From Chloroflexaceae bacterium UBA1466 (GTDB lineage: Bacteria > Chloroflexota > Chloroflexia > Chloroflexales > Chloroflexaceae), in the NCBI GenBank assembly GCA_002325605.1, contig DCSM01000149.1, positions 1 through 9,166 on the forward strand: DNA of 9,166 nucleotides. Direction: 5' to 3'. Shown here piece by piece: positions 7,175 through 9,166 of the stretch. The notes beneath the pieces were generated by a model. The model was not told the origin of the DNA. It saw only the letters and a program-made list of their open reading frames with translations, and did no database searches. Made by a program: the position numbers and the translations under genes. The stretch's first letter is position 1; each line of letters starts with the position of its first letter.

Positions 7175-7638
7175 GGAGTGTACTCGCAGGAACCGTCGCT
7201 GGTTAGAAGCACGGGGTGCTTTCTAGCTAGAGGAACTTCCCGACTCCTCGCCTGCTAAAAACGCCAGTTTTTGGCAGAAGGCCACCCCGCGAAACAGGAA
7301 GCGGGGGCATCCATCGCGTAAGGGATGGATGACGTAAGCGGCAACAGAAAGCAGTCCCGCCCTTGCAAGAGGGTCAGGGGTGAAAGGGTGCGGTAAAAGC
7401 GCACCAGCATCGGCAGTAATGTCGGTGGCTAGGCGACTGCGCTGGCTAGGGGAGCAAGGTGTGTGGGGCAGGCTCATCGGTGGGAGCCGCAAGGCGTTTG
7501 AACCACCCCGTTTGCTCACATCGCAGCCGCAACGGTGAAGCTAAGTAACCCTTAGCAAGCTAGGCGCGGCCTCTGCTTGGCAGAGAGAGAGATGACGGTG
7601 CAAGACAGAATCGGGGGTATGACCTCTGAGTACGCTCC
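7175..7638 (+). ncRNA. rnpB: RNase P RNA (bacterial, type A-like)
   Basis: Catalytic RNA that removes 5' leaders from precursor tRNAs. The ends are set by P1: GGAGTGTACTC (7175-7185) pairs along 11 bp with GAGTACGCTCC (7628-7638). P2 is ACCGTC (7192-7197) with GACGGT (7594-7599). P4 is AACTTCCCGA (7234-7243) with TCGGGGGT (7611-7618), preceded by the conserved GACAGAA. Other hallmarks are GCAACAGAAAGCA (7341-7353), GAAAGGGTGCGGTAAAAGCG (7382-7401) and GGAGCAAGG (7451-7459), whose GGAG pairs with CTCC (7245-7248) as P5. A P16-like hairpin (7471-7475 with 7484-7488) is short. Departures from the usual consensus are the P4 sequence, GCA (7489-7491) where GGU is expected in L15, and an 11-bp hairpin at 7252-7277. 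The length, about 464, is above the E. coli RNA (about 377). No terminator follows; a promoter begins 4 bases later. Confidence 0.95.
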
Positions 7639-7641
7639 CTC

Positions 7642-7670
7642 TTGACAAAGGTTGGCTCTTTTGCTATTAT
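7642..7670 (+). promoter_or_regulatory. Sigma-70-type promoter for the receiver–Roadblock gene
   Basis: TTGACA (7642-7647) and TATTAT (7665-7670) are separated by exactly 17 bases, a near-consensus vegetative promoter. An overlapping TATAAT at 7668-7673 would give a 20-base spacer and is less likely. A start near 7677 would leave about 40 bases of leader before the ATG at 7716. A further TATAAT at 7692-7697 lacks a matching -35. Confidence 0.7.
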
Positions 7671-7715
7671 AATTGCCCAAATTAACGCCCGTATAATGAA
7701 GAAAGCATTGCCGCT

Positions 7716-8711
7716 ATGGAATATCGCCTTTTGGTTGTGGATGAGGAACCTGCGGTCCGCAGCAGGTATGCTGAAACCTTAATTGCGGTCCCGCCTGCCC
7801 CCGATGTGGCTTACACCATTGTAACGGTGGGGTCAGTAGCTGCGGCCCAACTCCAGGCTACGCGCCAGCGGTTTGACCTGATGATTGCTTCCCTCAATCT
7901 CAGTGGGGGAGGAGTTGAGTTATCCTATCGTTTGAAGGACCTTTACCCAGGGTTACGGCTCCTGCTCCTGCGTGACCAAAATACTAATGCGGCCCAACTC
8001 AAGTTGGCCGCGAAGCTTGGGGCCCGCGTCATTGAACGGTCTGTGGAAGGGGAACACCTCCGAACGGTTGTCGCCGATCTACTGGGTTTAGCACCAGCGG
8101 CCCGTTCGACCTCCCTTCAGCCTCCCCCGTCCATGAAACAAGCCCTTCAGCCTCCCCCACCGCCGCCGCCCGTGCGGAAGGTGCAGGCCCCGCCGCCCGC
8201 GCAGCCACCCATGCGGAGCTTGCCCGCTGCACCTTCACCTGCGAAACCACCTTCCACACCAAACTATGGTGCAGAACGCAATGTCAGTCGCCCCATAACT
8301 ATCGCTCCTCCGCAAGTCATTCTTTCCCCAAGCCAAATTGAAGCTTTGCGAAATGACTTAGCTGAACTTGGGCGACAGAAGGGTGTGCGCTTTGCGATTT
8401 TAGCCGACCTTAATGGCCAAAGTATCATTCACTGGGATGGGATGGGGAATGTTGATATTCATGCCGTGGCTGCTTTAGCTGCGGGTGATTTGGTGGCGAC
8501 GTTGGAGATCGGGCAGATGATGGGGTCGCAACGCGGATGCAACTTGATTGTCCAGGAGCATGAAGGTCAATCGGTTTTGGTAAGTCGGGTGGGGGTTGAG
8601 ATGCTTTTGCTTCTGGCTACCGACCAAGAAGTTTCGCTCGGTTGGTCCCGGCTGGCCGTGCGCCGCACCGCCGACCATATCGCAGGCGTGATTGGGGTTC
8701 TCGCAGCCTGA
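7716..8711 (+). CDS. Pseudo-receiver–Roadblock/LC7 fusion protein
   Basis: A 331-residue cytoplasmic protein in three parts. Residues 1-125 have the response-regulator receiver pattern: LLVVDEEP with D9/E10 as the acidic pair, then FDLMIASLNL (53-62), where the phospho-acceptor aspartate position is S59. The usual Thr/Ser (around LLLLRDQ, 82-88) and Lys (around GARVIERS, 102-109) positions are also changed, so phosphorylation is unlikely. Residues 126-200 are a proline-rich linker with a run of eight prolines. Residues 207-331 (LRNDLAELGRQKGVRFAILA onward, with DLNGQSIIHW at 231-240) match Roadblock/LC7 domains, the MglB-like dimerising partners of small GTPases. An effect on GTPase-based polarity, motility or signalling is inferred from the family; no GTPase gene is in the window. 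The ATG at 7716 has only a weak purine stretch (7698-7705) upstream, but no other in-frame start is close. Confidence 0.75.
   Translation: MEYRLLVVDEEPAVRSRYAETLIAVPPAPDVAYTIVTVGSVAAAQLQATRQRFDLMIASLNLSGGGVELSYRLKDLYPGLRLLLLRDQNTNAAQLKLAAKLGARVIERSVEGEHLRTVVADLLGLAPAARSTSLQPPPSMKQALQPPPPPPPVRKVQAPPPAQPPMRSLPAAPSPAKPPSTPNYGAERNVSRPITIAPPQVILSPSQIEALRNDLAELGRQKGVRFAILADLNGQSIIHWDGMGNVDIHAVAALAAGDLVATLEIGQMMGSQRGCNLIVQEHEGQSVLVSRVGVEMLLLLATDQEVSLGWSRLAVRRTADHIAGVIGVLAA
8113..8158 (+). repeat. 16-base direct repeat in the proline-rich linker
   Basis: CCCTTCAGCCTCCCCC occurs at 8113-8128 and 8143-8158, exactly 30 bases (10 codons) apart, encoding LQPPP twice. This points to a fairly recent in-frame expansion of the linker of the receiver–Roadblock protein. 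Confidence 0.8.
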
Positions 8712-8730
8712 CAAAATCTTCTCAAGTCCG

Positions 8731-8771
8731 TTCCAGACCTTTGCGATCTCTAAGGCCGCAAAGGTCTGGGA
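8731..8771 (+). terminator. Strong hairpin after the Roadblock gene
   Basis: CCAGACCTTTGCG (8733-8745) and CGCAAAGGTCTGG (8757-8769) pair perfectly over 13 bp across an 11-base loop; one G·T and one T-A pair extend the stem to 15 bp. It starts 20 bases after the stop codon at 8709-8711, a position that suits a terminator. The following bases (taattaagggcaacc) are not a T-run, so it could instead act in a factor-dependent way, protect mRNA 3' ends, or belong to a dispersed repeat. Confidence 0.45.
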
Positions 8772-8859
8772 TAATTAAGGGCAACCATTTCTTCTTCTTC
8801 TGCGATCTCTAAGGCCGCAAAGGTCTGGGATAATTAAGGGCAACCATTTCTTTTTCTTC
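8742..8859 (+). repeat. Tandem duplication of a 59-bp unit
   Basis: Copy 1 (8742-8800) and copy 2 (8801-8859) each begin TGCGATCTCTAAGGCCGCAA and end in a pyrimidine-rich tract. They differ at one base (C8794 versus T8853). Copy 1 contains the loop and right arm of the upstream hairpin, but most of the left arm (8733-8741) lies outside the unit, so copy 2 has a right arm without its own left arm. No reading frame explains the unit. Confidence 0.95.
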
Positions 8860-8903
8860 GCAGCTTGTGGAGCCTTCTTAGGCTAGAATCCAGAGGTTCA
8901 CCG

Positions 8904-9166
8904 ATGATCTTCATCAACCCCAAAATGGACTTAGCGTTCAAGAAAATCTTTGGCTCCCCCCAGAGCAAAGAGATTCTGATTAGCTTTCTCGATGCCCTCA
9001 TTTACGGGGGCCAACCTACCATTGAAGACTTAGAAATCCTCGACCCGTTCCAATTGCCCAAGGCCTTTGGGCTTAAAGAGACTTATCTCGATGTCAAAGC
9101 CCGTTTGAACAACGGGGTCTTCGTGATTATTGAGATGCAAGTTCTCAACTTTACCGCTTTTGAGAA
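8904..9166 (+). CDS. Rpn/PD-(D/E)XK nuclease-transposase family protein, 5' part
   Basis: The frame is open from ATG 8904 through the window end (87 codons seen, no stop), so the gene is cut by the window. The N-terminus INPKMDLAFKKIFGSPQSKE (4-23) followed by SFLDALI matches the Rpn family of recombination-promoting nuclease / putative transposase proteins. The catalytic PD-(D/E)XK signature is intact so far: ETYLDVKA (D63) and IIEMQ (E77, Q79). Full family members are roughly 280-320 residues, so about 200 residues should lie beyond the edge. AGAGG (8892-8896), 7 bases before the ATG, supports this start. Such genes are often multicopy and may be mobile or act in DNA damage or defence; no terminal inverted repeats are visible here. 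The 59-bp tandem repeat lies 44 bases upstream. Confidence 0.85.
   Translation, partial: MIFINPKMDLAFKKIFGSPQSKEILISFLDALIYGGQPTIEDLEILDPFQLPKAFGLKETYLDVKARLNNGVFVIIEMQVLNFTAFE

Noticed and set aside
7223..7519. 98-codon open frame on the minus strand
   Set aside because: It lies wholly inside the RNase P RNA, whose helices and conserved regions explain the sequence.
7692..7697. TATAAT as the main promoter of the Roadblock gene
   Set aside because: No -35 at a proper distance, whereas TTGACA-17-TATTAT lies just upstream.
7696..7785. Out-of-frame ATG giving a short hydrophobic peptide starting MKKALPLW
   Set aside because: It has no ribosome site, abuts a TATAAT-like string, and overlaps the better-supported start at 7716.
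8029..8714. Minus-strand frames at 8029-8262 and 8475-8714
   Set aside because: Antisense to the proline-rich linker and the Roadblock domain; compositional shadows.
8742..8859. CRISPR-like array
   Set aside because: Two head-to-tail 59-bp units with no spacers and no cas genes; it is a simple tandem duplication.

Overview
The window reads as ordinary bacterial chromosome, tentatively from the phylum Chloroflexota. That assignment is an inference from gene content: a glycosyltransferase with an extra C-terminal beta-rich domain, a receiver–Roadblock fusion protein, Rpn-type nuclease genes, and a bacterial RNase P RNA with unusual conserved positions. No 16S or other decisive marker is present, so the phylum call is soft. 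Every supported gene is on the + strand.

Left block (about 135-7121): an extended -10 promoter is followed by five closely spaced genes. They are a ketopantoate reductase (panE type), the glycerol-3-phosphate acyltransferase PlsY, a large Wzz-like polysaccharide co-polymerase, a flippase-like (lysylphosphatidylglycerol-synthase TM-type) membrane protein, and a PMT/GT39-type polyprenyl-phosphate-sugar-dependent membrane glycosyltransferase. Gaps are 46, 42, -4 and 5 bases, so this is very likely one operon. PlsY starts phospholipid synthesis. The last three look like a small envelope-glycan module (chain assembly or length control, lipid-linked substrate handling, sugar transfer). PanE supplies pantoate for coenzyme A, which links only loosely to acyl-lipid synthesis.

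Middle block (7159-7638): a second extended -10 promoter drives the RNase P RNA gene rnpB. Its ends are fixed by an 11-bp closing helix P1. The RNA has the core conserved regions, but its P4 helix sequence is changed with matching changes on both strands. The GGU that normally binds tRNA CCA ends appears as GCA, and an extra 11-bp hairpin lies between P5 and the P8/P9 region.

Right block (7642-9166): four bases after the RNase P closing helix lies a clean TTGACA-17-TATTAT promoter. It precedes a protein made of a degenerate response-regulator receiver domain, a proline-rich linker and a Roadblock/LC7 domain. Downstream is a strong hairpin whose right arm is part of a 59-bp unit repeated exactly twice (58/59 identical). 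Then comes the 5' part of an Rpn/PD-(D/E)XK nuclease-like gene, cut by the window end.

No CRISPR array, insertion sequence with ends, tRNA or phage gene was seen. The most distinctive items are the pseudo-receiver–Roadblock protein, the 59-bp duplication beside the Rpn gene, the departures in rnpB, and the internal 27-residue repeats of the oversized Wzz-like protein.
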